A stretch of DNA of 15,715 bases from an uncultured Collinsella sp. (GCA_900546825.1 UREE01000048.1:1-15715); one strand, 5' to 3'; positions 7,593 to 15,006 are shown, counted from the first letter of the stretch. A program made the numbers and translations. The notes: generated by a model not told the origin, from the sequence alone.

Positions 7593-7637
7593 TTACGCTA
7601 CGAAGAAGTAGACGAGGAAGGCAAGGGCCGCGATCCA
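7593..7637 (-). pseudogene. Remnant of the purine permease 3' end (14 codons plus stop)
   Basis: Read on the minus strand this encodes WIAALAFLVYFFVA and a stop, identical to the last 14 residues of the AzgA-type permease at 9652-10965. Upstream of the Trp codon the match breaks off abruptly (7638-7644 is unrelated sequence), and no start or reading frame leads into it. The four nucleotide differences from the live gene are all synonymous: two Phe/Leu third positions, one Ala third position, and TAA in place of TAG. The fragment marks the junction of the tandem duplication and is not expected to be translated. Confidence 0.88.
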
Positions 7638-7659
7638 CCCGTCCTGTGCGAAAAAGTGT

Positions 7660-9444
7660 TTACGAGCGCTTGCGGCTCACCACGGCGCCCGCGGCGATGG
7701 CGGCTGTTCCCGCAAGGGCGGCTGCCACGATGGCTGTGCTCGAGGCGTCGCCGGTTGCTGCGAGTTTGCCGGCGATCTTGGCTCCCGTGGCTGCAACTGC
7801 AACGGTCTTGGTTGTCTTCGTGACCTCGGACTTGGAACCCGGCTTGGTCTCGCCGGGCTTCTCCTCGGGTTTGATCTCCTCGGGAGGCACGATGGCCGTG
7901 CTCTTGGCGACAGCGGCGTCATAGGGAGAGTCGATCACAGCATCGCCCGTGCCGATGGTTTGACCTGCCTCGTAGGAGATGCTGGGGCCGTACTCTTCTT
8001 CGTAGCGATAGTCAATGATCTTGCCGCCTGCGGGCGTCTGGATGGGAGCGCCTTCGATCTCGATGGTGCCGATCGCCTTGCCATCCTCGCTTATGGCAAG
8101 AGCGAAGATTGCCGCCGTGTCTCCCTCGGCCGTGAGCTTGCTGCGGACGATCGAGATGCTCGCGGGCGTGATGCCCTCGTAGGTCTGGGCGAAGATACCG
8201 ATGTTCAGACCCCTGGGCTCAGGGATGACCTCGCCACTTTGGTCGTTGCTGTAGTGATCGGGGCCATCGCCACCGGTCTCGACATAGCGGGCTATAGCCT
8301 TAACAACGGAGTCGCTGATGTAGATGTGGCCGCCAGCGACGTTTGGCTGGTGGTTTCTGGTAGAGATTGCAACCGAGAATTTGCCTTCTGCGAACGCGTC
8401 CACGATGGAACCATTCTTGATGACGATGTCGTCCCCGTCAGTGATGAGGGCGATGGCCTGGCCGCCGCTCGCGCTTGTGCGGACCGTCACGGTCGCGTGA
8501 TCGAGCGTAACGCCCTTGTAGGCATAGACACCATATTCAACACCGCTTGCGTCAAGGGAGGCGTTCGTGACCGCGAGACTACCCTCAGCGTCGACGGCAA
8601 GATCTCCCTGGGAGCTTGCCTCGACCTGGCCGCCGCCCGAGATGTCGATGTTGCCGTCAGCCCAAATCGCCGCTTCTTCTATCGAGCTTGCTTCTACCTT
8701 GCCACCGCCTTTGATGATCAGGTCACTGCCCGCGGCGACGCCGTAACCTTCGCCTCCTTTAGCGATCACTGTGCCAGAGGAATCGATGGTGGTCTTGCCC
8801 TTGGATTGGATGCCTTCGGTACCGCCCGTTGCATTCACGGTGCCCGAGCCCGTGATAGAGAGATCGCCCTTTGCCTCAATTCCGTCGGAAGCAGTGCTTG
8901 TGGTGTTCACAGTGCCTGGGCCAGAAATGGAGAGGTCGCCTGTTGATTTAATTGCATCGGCCTCGGCTGTCACATTGAGCTCATCCGCGCTATTCGAGCT
9001 CGTTATGTTCAACTCTGCTTTCTGGCTAGTGCCATCCTGCGCCTTGATGGCGGCTCCGGTGTAATCGGGCTCGGTTTTCACGGTGTTCTTGCCCTCGTAG
9101 GCAATGTTGAGCTTGCCCGCAGCCTGGATCGCACCGCCGTCATAGCCGTTGAGCTTCATATCGTCGGCGCCGTCCCAGGCCCAGGTGCCGGCGGCGTCTC
9201 CCGTGGGTCCCGCGGCCGCTTCGTGGCGGACGCCGTCAACGTCCACCCACTCGGCCGCGAGCGAGACGCTCGGCATGAGCAGCGAACTTACCGTGAGCGC
9301 GCAGGCTAGGCCGCAGACGATGCGGCGTGTCACGCGGCGCCAGCTGCCGTGTGCGAGCAGCGTGCGACGGCGCACGTCGGGCTCGACAAAATGGGCTCCA
9401 GAGGTTTTGTCATTGCGCTTGGGGGTCGTGAACAAGGCGGCCAT
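7660..9444 (-). CDS. Cell-wall-anchored beta-helix surface protein, Cthe_2159-like, paralog 2
   Basis: A 594-residue paralog of the next gene downstream, with the same architecture: a long basic secretion leader ending near SLA-AEW, a beta-helix repeat region at about 161-323, a second conserved region (GGHIYISDSVVKAIARYVE, about 371-389), a short proline/lysine-rich spacer (about 520-540), LAATG at 561-565, a hydrophobic segment and SRKRS. Mature-region repeats are rich in Gly, Ser, Thr and Asp and lack Cys, as expected for an exposed wall protein. The start at 9444 is supported by GGGAG a few bases upstream. It lies 207 bases downstream of the purine permease with a terminator between, so it is probably transcribed from its own leader. 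No sortase gene is in the window. The exact ligand is unknown. Confidence 0.85.
   Translation of the reverse strand: MAALFTTPKRNDKTSGAHFVEPDVRRRTLLAHGSWRRVTRRIVCGLACALTVSSLLMPSVSLAAEWVDVDGVRHEAAAGPTGDAAGTWAWDGADDMKLNGYDGGAIQAAGKLNIAYEGKNTVKTEPDYTGAAIKAQDGTSQKAELNITSSNSADELNVTAEADAIKSTGDLSISGPGTVNTTSTASDGIEAKGDLSITGSGTVNATGGTEGIQSKGKTTIDSSGTVIAKGGEGYGVAAGSDLIIKGGGKVEASSIEEAAIWADGNIDISGGGQVEASSQGDLAVDAEGSLAVTNASLDASGVEYGVYAYKGVTLDHATVTVRTSASGGQAIALITDGDDIVIKNGSIVDAFAEGKFSVAISTRNHQPNVAGGHIYISDSVVKAIARYVETGGDGPDHYSNDQSGEVIPEPRGLNIGIFAQTYEGITPASISIVRSKLTAEGDTAAIFALAISEDGKAIGTIEIEGAPIQTPAGGKIIDYRYEEEYGPSISYEAGQTIGTGDAVIDSPYDAAVAKSTAIVPPEEIKPEEKPGETKPGSKSEVTKTTKTVAVAATGAKIAGKLAATGDASSTAIVAAALAGTAAIAAGAVVSRKRS
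8476..8964 (-). repeat. Beta-helix repeat region of paralog 2
   Basis: Seven imperfect repeats of about 23 codons, of the form D-G-I-x-A-K-G-D-L-S-I-T-G-S-G-T-V-N-A-T. They align one-to-one with those of paralog 1 without obvious loss or gain of a repeat. Confidence 0.75.
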
Positions 9445-9518
9445 GGTTACTCCCATCCTCATAGGGCCTATGCGGTTATATCCAGCATATCTGCAGGATG
9501 TAGCCGTCGGTAGTGCCG

Positions 9519-9540
9519 TTTGGAGGGCAAAATGTCCAAA
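9519..9540. promoter_or_regulatory. Dyad in the conserved leader of paralog 2
   Basis: TTTGGA and TCCAAA flank 10 bases, a slightly better dyad than in the other copy. It lies within the 27-bp block at 9508-9534 that is identical to 7452-7478. It is 75-96 bases upstream of the start codon, between the permease terminator and the gene. Confidence 0.45.
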
Positions 9541-9590
9541 ACTTGGGAAGCAATATATCGCGCGTCCGTGCGATGCCTGGCTTTAAAAGA

Positions 9591-9625
9591 AAAGCGCGGA
9601 GCCGCTCGATGCGACTCCGCGCTTT
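9591..9625 (-). terminator. Intrinsic terminator of the purine permease gene
   Basis: AAAGCGCGGAG pairs perfectly with CTCCGCGCTTT (11 bp, 13-base loop), and on the minus strand CTTTTCTTTT follows. It begins 27 bases after the permease stop codon. Confidence 0.87.
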
Positions 9626-9651
9626 GGTGTTCTGCTTTGGCAGCTTTGCCG

Positions 9652-10965
9652 CTACGCTACAAAGAAGTAGACGAGGAAGGCGAGGGCTGCGATCCACATG
9701 AGCGGCTTGATCTTGGAGGCCTCGCCCTTAAAGAGCGCGACGATCACGTAGGCGATAAAGCCCAGGCCAATGCCGGCAGAGATGGAGTAGGTGAAGGGCA
9801 CGCCGGCGACGATCATGAACGCCGGGAAGCCCTGCGACACGTCGGACCAGTCGATCTCGGAGGCCTCGCTCATCATGAGGTAGCCGACGTAGACCAGAGC
9901 ACCGCAGGTGGCGGCACTGGAAACGATGGTGACGATGGGGGAGAAGAACGCGGCGAGAATGAACAGCACGCCGGTGGTGACGGAGGTGAGGCCCGTGCGA
10001 CCACCGTCGGCAGCGCCAGAGGTGGACTCGACGAAGGTAGTGATGGAGGAGACGCCCATAAAGCCACCGGCAGCAGCGGCCACGGAGTCGACGACCAGGA
10101 TGGGACGGATGTCCTCGACATTGCCGTCCTCGGTCAAGAACTCGCCCTGCTTGGCGACGGCCATCGCGGTGCCCATGGTGTCGAAGAAGTCGCTCATGAG
10201 CAGCGAGAAGGCAACGACGAGCAGCATCGGGTCGGTCAGGACCTTCACGATGGCAAGGTTGCCGTCGGCAGTGCTGGCAAACGGGGCGCCGAAGGTCGAG
10301 AAGTCGAGCGGTGCGATGAGGCCCTCGGGCGCATGGGTGACGCCCAGCGGGATTCCGGCGATAACGGCGACGATGATGCCGATGAGCAGCGAGCCCGGCA
10401 CGTTGCGGGAAGCCAGGGCAACCGTCACGACGATGGAGATGATGCCGACGATAAAGGTGGGGGAGGCGATGTCGCCCAGGCCGACGAGCGTACCGGCGCC
10501 AGCGGTGATGATGCCGGCGTCGCACAGGCCGATCATGGCGATAAACAGGCCCAGACCCACCGAGATGGCGTGGCGCAGGACCACGGGGATGGCGTCCATG
10601 ATGGCCTCGCGCAGGCCGCACAGGACGAGCAGCAAGATGACGATACCCTCGAGGAAGATAACGCTCATGGCCACGTGCCAGTCGCCGCCGCACATGGTGG
10701 TGGCGATGCCCGCGATCATGGCGTTGATGCCCAGACCCGACGCGCAGGCGAGCGGGCGGTTGGCGAAGATGCCCATGCAGATGGTCATGATGCCGGCGCC
10801 CAGGCAGGTGGCGCAGGCGAGCGCTCCCGCATCGATGCCAGCGCCCGAGAGCACTGCGGGGTTGACGGCGATGATGTAGGCCATCGCCAGGAATGTTGTC
10901 AGTCCAGCGCGAAGTTCGGTCCCGATTGTGGACTTGCGCTCACTGACGTGAAAAAGTTCGTCCAT
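9652..10965 (-). CDS. Purine (guanine/hypoxanthine or adenine) permease, AzgA/PbuG type
   Basis: A 437-residue membrane protein of the AzgA-like branch of the NCS2 nucleobase carriers, expected to import purine bases with protons. Recognisable family segments include the N-terminal TELRAGLTTFLAMAYIIAVN, ASGLGINAMIAG (the family's P/S-G-x-G-x-N-A region), SDFFDTMGTAMAVAKQGE in the middle, and ESTSGAADGGRTGLTSVTTG. The start at 10965 is chosen because GGAAAGG lies just upstream of MDELFHVSERK; an in-frame ATG at 11010 lies inside the leader hairpin region and has no such site. It differs in family from the uraA product at 3354. Its own terminator follows, and a copy of its last 45 bp is found again at 7593-7637. 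Which purine it prefers cannot be decided from sequence. Confidence 0.9.
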   Translation of the reverse strand: MDELFHVSERKSTIGTELRAGLTTFLAMAYIIAVNPAVLSGAGIDAGALACATCLGAGIMTICMGIFANRPLACASGLGINAMIAGIATTMCGGDWHVAMSVIFLEGIVILLLVLCGLREAIMDAIPVVLRHAISVGLGLFIAMIGLCDAGIITAGAGTLVGLGDIASPTFIVGIISIVVTVALASRNVPGSLLIGIIVAVIAGIPLGVTHAPEGLIAPLDFSTFGAPFASTADGNLAIVKVLTDPMLLVVAFSLLMSDFFDTMGTAMAVAKQGEFLTEDGNVEDIRPILVVDSVAAAAGGFMGVSSITTFVESTSGAADGGRTGLTSVTTGVLFILAAFFSPIVTIVSSAATCGALVYVGYLMMSEASEIDWSDVSQGFPAFMIVAGVPFTYSISAGIGLGFIAYVIVALFKGEASKIKPLMWIAALAFLVYFFVA

Positions 10966-10982
10966 GCATACCCTTTCCTTGT

Positions 10983-11026
10983 TCGGCCCCGAGTTTAGGC
11001 CGATTGACACGAACTCACTTACTATA
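10983..11026 (-). promoter_or_regulatory. Leader hairpin and candidate -10 of the purine permease
   Basis: TCGGCC (10983-10988) and GGCCGA (10998-11003) form a small hairpin just upstream of the ribosome binding site. On the minus strand TATAGT (11026-11021) could be a -10 box, without a good -35. I looked for the conserved core of a purine riboswitch here and did not see it. Confidence 0.28.
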
Positions 11027-11119
11027 TCGTCTTTACAACCTTGCTGTTCCTCGCATGTTGATGTTCGGCGCTTTGTAACAGACGGACGGTATTTATCGCA
11101 TGAAAATGTGTGGGTACCG

Positions 11120-11125
11120 TATACT
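11120..11125 (+). promoter_or_regulatory. Candidate -10 box of the deformylase-like gene
   Basis: TATACT lies 34 bases before the start codon, a good -10 hexamer. The -35 region (around 11097-11102) is poor. Confidence 0.4.
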
Positions 11126-11158
11126 TAAGCGGTTACAACGACCCCTATGGAGGAACGT

Positions 11159-11578
11159 ATGATTAAAGAGCTTTGCCACGACGAGGCTATCCTGTCCCAG
11201 CGTTGCGAGGTTGCGACCGTCGAGGACGAGTCGGTTGCTCAGGACCTGATCGATACCATCAAGTCGCTCGACGATGCCGGCTGCCTTGCCGCTAACCAGA
11301 TTGGCGTTACCAAGAAGGTCTGCGTCTACCTGGACGACGCCGGCGAGCCCCACGTGCTCTACAACCCCCGTCTGGTGTTTGGCCTGGGCGCCAGCAAGAT
11401 GGAGGAGAGCTGCCTGACGCACGAGGAGGTCACCAAGTCCACGCGCTATATCAAGTGCAAGGTTGCCTTTGACCAGATCGTCGACGGCAAGATGCGCGAG
11501 CGCAAGCAGGACTTTGTGGGCTTCGAGGCGCAGATGATCCAGCATATGATCGATCACTGTCTTGGCAAGCTTGTCTAG
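11159..11578 (+). CDS. Peptide deformylase-like protein with altered catalytic motif
   Basis: A 139-residue protein of the peptide deformylase family, whose active members remove the N-formyl group from new proteins using a metal held by one Cys and two His. The three signature regions are present but changed. Motif 1 is GCLAANQ (41-47). Motif 2 is ESCLT (83-87) instead of EGCLS. Motif 3 is HMIDH (129-133) instead of HExDH. The metal ligands C85, H129 and H133 and the motif-1 Gln47 remain, but the Glu that acts as general base is Met130 (codon ATG, two changes from any Glu codon). Length is normal for the short type. The start at 11159 follows GGAGG with proper spacing; the ATG at 11147 overlaps that site. 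It may be inactive, metal-binding only, or use another base. Another deformylase elsewhere in the genome would be expected. Confidence 0.85.
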   Translation: MIKELCHDEAILSQRCEVATVEDESVAQDLIDTIKSLDDAGCLAANQIGVTKKVCVYLDDAGEPHVLYNPRLVFGLGASKMEESCLTHEEVTKSTRYIKCKVAFDQIVDGKMRERKQDFVGFEAQMIQHMIDHCLGKLV

Positions 11579-11610
11579 GGCGACCACAGCACCGCACTTC
11601 GTCGTTTTTG

Positions 11611-11650
11611 GTCCGGGCGTGACATTGTTGTCATGTCCGGGCTTTTGTGT
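11611..11650 (+). terminator. Intrinsic terminator of the deformylase-like gene
   Basis: A 14-bp stem (11611-11624 with 11629-11642, three G-T wobbles) with loop TTGT is followed by TTTTGTGTTT. This separates the gene transcriptionally from the bile salt hydrolase downstream. Confidence 0.88.
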
Positions 11651-11709
11651 TTAGCGCCTTTTTGTTTGGTGACAATGAACTTAGCAAGAACGTAAAGCTA
11701 GGAGGCGCT

Positions 11710-12675
11710 ATGTGTACGAGCATTCGATTTACCGATAATTCCGGCAACATGTATCTGGGCCGCAACCTCGACTGGAGCTTTGACTACGGCCAACAGGTTC
11801 GCGTGATGCCGCGCGGGTTTCACATTCCGTATTCGTTTATCGACGACACGACAGCGGCACACGCGGTGATCGGTATGTGCATCGATTACAAGAACTACCC
11901 TATGTTCTTCGACTGCGGCAACGATGCGGGCCTCGCCGTGGCGGGTCTCAATTTCCCGGGTTATGCCGAGTATGCCGAGGACCCTGTCGACGGCAAGACC
12001 AATATCGCGGCCTATGAGTTTCCCCTGTGGGTGGCAGCGACGTTCTCGACGGTCGATGAGGTCGAGGCCGCGCTGCGCGACACGGTGATTGTCGCCAAAT
12101 CTGCCGGAGAGGGGCTGGGCGTGTCGCTGCTCCATTGGATTATCGGCGACAGCCAGCGCAGCATCGTGGTCGAGATGATGGCTGACGGCCTGCATGTATA
12201 CGACGATCCGGTCGACACCCTTGCCAATCAGCCCACCTTCCCGTGGCATATGGAAAACCTACGCACCTATATCACCGCCACAAGCGATTTTCCGCAGACG
12301 GCGACGTGGCGTGGCGCCGAGCTTAAGCCCTATGGAGCCGGTGCCGGCATGCGCGGCATTCCCGGCGACTGCTATTCGCCGAGCCGTTTTGTAAAGGCAG
12401 CGTACCTCAACGCCAATTACCCGCAAAAAGACAGCGAGACCGAAAACGTCGTCCGCATGTTCCGTTCACTCGAGGGCGTGGTGATGATTGAGGGGGCGTC
12501 CAGGATGGGCGATGGCAAGTTCGAGAAGACTATCTATACCGGATGCTTTAGCGCGCGCACGGGCAATTATTACTACGCGATGTATGAGGATCCGTCGATT
12601 CGCTACGTGAGCCTGATGGATGCCGAGGGCGCGAGCCCCGATAGGCTTGTGGTTCCCGAGCCGCGTCGTTCGTAG
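11710..12675 (+). CDS. bsh: Bile salt hydrolase (choloylglycine hydrolase)
   Basis: A 321-residue N-terminal-nucleophile hydrolase that cleaves the amide bond of glycine- or taurine-conjugated bile salts. After removal of Met1 the catalytic Cys2 is exposed. The other known active-site residues are present: R18 and D21 (GRNLDW), N81 (AGLNFPG), N173 (LANQPTF) and R226 (SPSRFV). Asn rather than Tyr at N81 favours bile salt hydrolase over penicillin V acylase. From memory, long stretches such as SLLHWIIGDSQRSIVVEMMA and MENLRTY resemble the bifidobacterial enzyme closely. There is no signal peptide, so it is cytosolic. The start at 11710 is fixed by AGGAGG just upstream and by the need for Cys at position 2; the longer reading to 11647 would bury the nucleophile. 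It is a single gene with a terminator on each side and no bile transporter beside it. Confidence 0.95.
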   Translation: MCTSIRFTDNSGNMYLGRNLDWSFDYGQQVRVMPRGFHIPYSFIDDTTAAHAVIGMCIDYKNYPMFFDCGNDAGLAVAGLNFPGYAEYAEDPVDGKTNIAAYEFPLWVAATFSTVDEVEAALRDTVIVAKSAGEGLGVSLLHWIIGDSQRSIVVEMMADGLHVYDDPVDTLANQPTFPWHMENLRTYITATSDFPQTATWRGAELKPYGAGAGMRGIPGDCYSPSRFVKAAYLNANYPQKDSETENVVRMFRSLEGVVMIEGASRMGDGKFEKTIYTGCFSARTGNYYYAMYEDPSIRYVSLMDAEGASPDRLVVPEPRRS

Positions 12676-12699
12676 CCGAGGGCTTTACTGAAATGCAAA

Positions 12700-12733
12700 G
12701 CGCCCCTGCATCTCCTGTGAGGTGCAGGGGCGC
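12700..12733. terminator. Hairpin between the convergent bsh and kup genes
   Basis: GCGCCCCTGCATCTC pairs with GAGGTGCAGGGGCGC (15 bp with one wobble, loop CTGT). T-runs are weak on both sides, slightly better on the minus strand (CTTTGCATTT). It lies between two convergent genes and is probably their shared terminator. Confidence 0.75.
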
Positions 12734-12754
12734 TGTCGTTGATGCGCGACGTCG

Positions 12755-14986
12755 CTAGAAGTTGGCGTCGTTGAGCTGGGCGCTCTCGAGGCCGTCGAGC
12801 AGTTGCTGTTCGGGCGTATCGGCGACGCTCTCGAGCAATTCGGTGGGATCGACGTTCATGTCCCTACCGGCCTCGTTGCCGTTGACCAGGTCGTCCGAGA
12901 AGATATCGACTTCCATTTCCTCGGCTTCCTCGATCTGGACCTCGAGCGGCACATGGGTGCGTACGAGTTTGACCGCCGGACGCATGCGGGCAAAGAGAGG
13001 CACGTACTCGATGATGATCGCCGAGTTCTCAAGACCGTACCAGCGTGCCGGGCTTCCGCAGGCGCGGCGGACGGCGTACTTGATGGCCATCACGCGGTGG
13101 TCGTTGCGGTTGATGTCCGTTTCGGGGGCAAGCATCTTGCGCAGCATGCAAAAACGGAAGTCGCCCACGTTGCCGCGTGTCTCGTAGATGGAGTAGGTGT
13201 GATGCTGCGGTGGCAGCTCACCCGATGTCATCAAGTCGCCAACGATCTGACGCAGATAGGCGTTGATGCGCTGGTTGACCTTAAAGCCCAGGTCCAGGCG
13301 CACGCGGAACAAAAAGTCCGTGCCAAAGGTCTCGACGGAATACTCGTGCGTATAGGGCTCGTCGGTAACGTGCACGTTGATGAACCAATATGCCTTGGCG
13401 CGCTTGGGGTGCTTGTCCAGGATGGAATAGAGCACGTCGCGGTCGAGCGTGAGCGGGTCGGGGCTGTTGGTGAGGAACACCAGATTGTCGGCGAGCACGG
13501 GGTAGGTCTCGTCGTTGCGCAGGCGGTTGAGCTGATCGATGTACTTGGAGACGGGCAGCAGGATCGTCTGCGTGCGCTCGATGGCGGTGCCGCGGCGCCA
13601 CACGTACATAAGGCCAAACAGCAGCGAGGCCAGGAAGATCATCACATAGCCGCCGTCAAAGAACATGGTGAGGCACGAGGCAAAGAAGCAGAGCTCGATG
13701 GCGCCAAAAAGCAGGGCAAAGACGCAGGCGCCCAGCTTGTGCTTGAGGATGCCGGCGATATAGCTCGTCAAAAGCGTCGTGGTCATGAGCATAGTCACGG
13801 TGATGGCGAGGCCGTAGGCGCTCTCCATGCGCTCGGAGTTTTGGAACAGCAGCACGATGAAGATACAGCCGACCCACATGATGTTGTTGACGAGCGGAAT
13901 ATAGAGTTGACCCTTGGTGTCGCTGGGGTAGTGGATGCGCAGATGCGGCATAAGGTTGAGACGCGTGGCCTCGGATACCAGCGAGAACGAGCCGGTGATA
14001 AGCGCCTGCGAGGCGATGATGGCCGCTACGGCCGATAGCACGATGGCAAAGGGGCGCAGGGGCTCGGGAAGCATCATGTAGAACGGGTTGACGATGTCCA
14101 TCGCGAGCATCTGGGGATTGGAGTTGTTGGCGAGCAGCCAAGCGCCCTGACCCAGATAGTTAAGGATGAGGGCCGCCTTTACGAACGGCCAGGATGCGTA
14201 AATGTTAGCCTTGCCCACGTGACCCATGTCCGAATAGAGCGCCTCGGCGCCGGTCGTCGACAGGAAGACGAAGCCGAGCACCATGATGCCCGAGTGGTTG
14301 ATGGGCGAGAACAGGAACATGATGCCGCGGATGGGGTTGAGTGCGCGCAAGATGGACAGGTTGCCGAGCATGTTGAACAGGCCGGCGCCCGCCAGGAACA
14401 GGAACCATAGCGTCATGAGCGGGCCGAAGAGCTTGCCGATTGACGAGGTGCCGGCGCGCTGCATGGCAAATAGGCCGCAGATAATGATGATGGTAATAAT
14501 GATGACGTTGGTCTGGCCGTCGCCCAATAGCGCGTGGCCCCACTCGATGGTGCGCAGACCCTCGATGGCTGTGGTGACCGTGACGGCGGGGGTGAGGATG
14601 CCGTCGGCAAGCAGCGCCGCACCGCCGATCATGGCGGGAAGGATCAGCCACGGCGCCACTTTGCGCACGAGACTGAACAGGGCGAAGATACCGCCCTCGT
14701 TGTGGTTGTCGGCCCTCATGGCGATTAGCACGTACTTGACCGTGGTTACGAGCGTCATGGTCCAGATGACGAGCGAAAGCGCGCCCAGGATCATGTCCTC
14801 GCTGACGGTACCGATGCCGCCGTTGTTGGCGACGATTGATTTCATGGTGTACATAGGGCTCGTGCCGATGTCGCCATAGACGACGCCGAGCGTTACGAGC
14901 AACATACCAGCAGAAAGGGGAATGGCTCCATGCCCGCTCTGTCCGTGCTGGTCTTGGAGGTTTGCCTCCAGTTTGTTGTGTGCCAC
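12755..14986 (-). CDS. kup: Kup-family potassium uptake transporter
   Basis: A 743-residue membrane protein of the KUP/HAK/KT family, which imports K+ probably by proton symport. Family signatures are clear: LGVVYGDIGTSPMYTMKSI in the first membrane segment, KYVLIAMRADNHNEGGIFAL, and LLADGILTPAVTVTTAIEGL. About 12 membrane segments occupy roughly residues 25-460, followed by a cytosolic C-terminal domain (about 470-700) and an acidic tail. I prefer a GTG start at 14986: AAGGGAG ends 5 bases before it, and that site lies inside the coding reading from the ATG at 15004, which itself has no good site upstream. It is convergent with bsh. A perfect hairpin (15007-15031) lies in its leader. I looked for a c-di-AMP riboswitch, common before kup genes, and did not recognise one. 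Confidence 0.93.
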   Translation of the reverse strand: MAHNKLEANLQDQHGQSGHGAIPLSAGMLLVTLGVVYGDIGTSPMYTMKSIVANNGGIGTVSEDMILGALSLVIWTMTLVTTVKYVLIAMRADNHNEGGIFALFSLVRKVAPWLILPAMIGGAALLADGILTPAVTVTTAIEGLRTIEWGHALLGDGQTNVIIITIIIICGLFAMQRAGTSSIGKLFGPLMTLWFLFLAGAGLFNMLGNLSILRALNPIRGIMFLFSPINHSGIMVLGFVFLSTTGAEALYSDMGHVGKANIYASWPFVKAALILNYLGQGAWLLANNSNPQMLAMDIVNPFYMMLPEPLRPFAIVLSAVAAIIASQALITGSFSLVSEATRLNLMPHLRIHYPSDTKGQLYIPLVNNIMWVGCIFIVLLFQNSERMESAYGLAITVTMLMTTTLLTSYIAGILKHKLGACVFALLFGAIELCFFASCLTMFFDGGYVMIFLASLLFGLMYVWRRGTAIERTQTILLPVSKYIDQLNRLRNDETYPVLADNLVFLTNSPDPLTLDRDVLYSILDKHPKRAKAYWFINVHVTDEPYTHEYSVETFGTDFLFRVRLDLGFKVNQRINAYLRQIVGDLMTSGELPPQHHTYSIYETRGNVGDFRFCMLRKMLAPETDINRNDHRVMAIKYAVRRACGSPARWYGLENSAIIIEYVPLFARMRPAVKLVRTHVPLEVQIEEAEEMEVDIFSDDLVNGNEAGRDMNVDPTELLESVADTPEQQLLDGLESAQLNDANF

Positions 14987-15006
14987 GTGGACTCCCTTAG
15001 ACATCC

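Larger units (their letters stand above)
5604..7637 (-). repeat. Copy A of a tandem segmental duplication
   Basis: This segment aligns along its length with 7645-9696. In minus-strand order it holds a 45-bp permease 3' tail, a terminator, a leader and a surface-protein gene plus about 15 bases beyond its stop. Similarity is strongest in the leader, the signal-peptide region and the C-terminal sorting region, and weaker in the middle of the protein. The copies are diverged, so the event is not recent or the copies have been under diversifying change. Confidence 0.85.
7645..9696 (-). repeat. Copy B of the tandem segmental duplication
   Basis: This is the partner of 5604-7637. Its right end lies inside the 3' end of the intact permease gene and its left end about 15 bases beyond the stop of paralog 2, where 11 of 15 bases still match the corresponding position after paralog 1. 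The edges define the duplicated unit as permease tail, terminator, leader and surface gene. Confidence 0.85.

Noticed and set aside
9520..10998. 492-codon plus-strand open frame antisense to the purine permease
   Set aside because: The translation is a low-complexity run rich in Asp, His, Gly and Ala, as expected opposite a hydrophobic GC-rich gene. The minus-strand reading is a clear permease.
10966..11158. Possible purine riboswitch before the purine permease
   Set aside because: The three-way-junction core and conserved loop sequences were not found; only a small hairpin is present.
11159..11578. Frameshift or sequencing error as the cause of the unusual HMIDH motif
   Set aside because: The frame is open and family-like on both sides, including FEAQMIQH before and DHCLGKLV after. 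A Glu codon would need two base changes, so a single miscall does not explain it.
12803..14038. 411-codon plus-strand open frame opposite kup
   Set aside because: It is a shadow of the transporter. Its composition is rich in His, Asp, Val and Gly, with no family signature.
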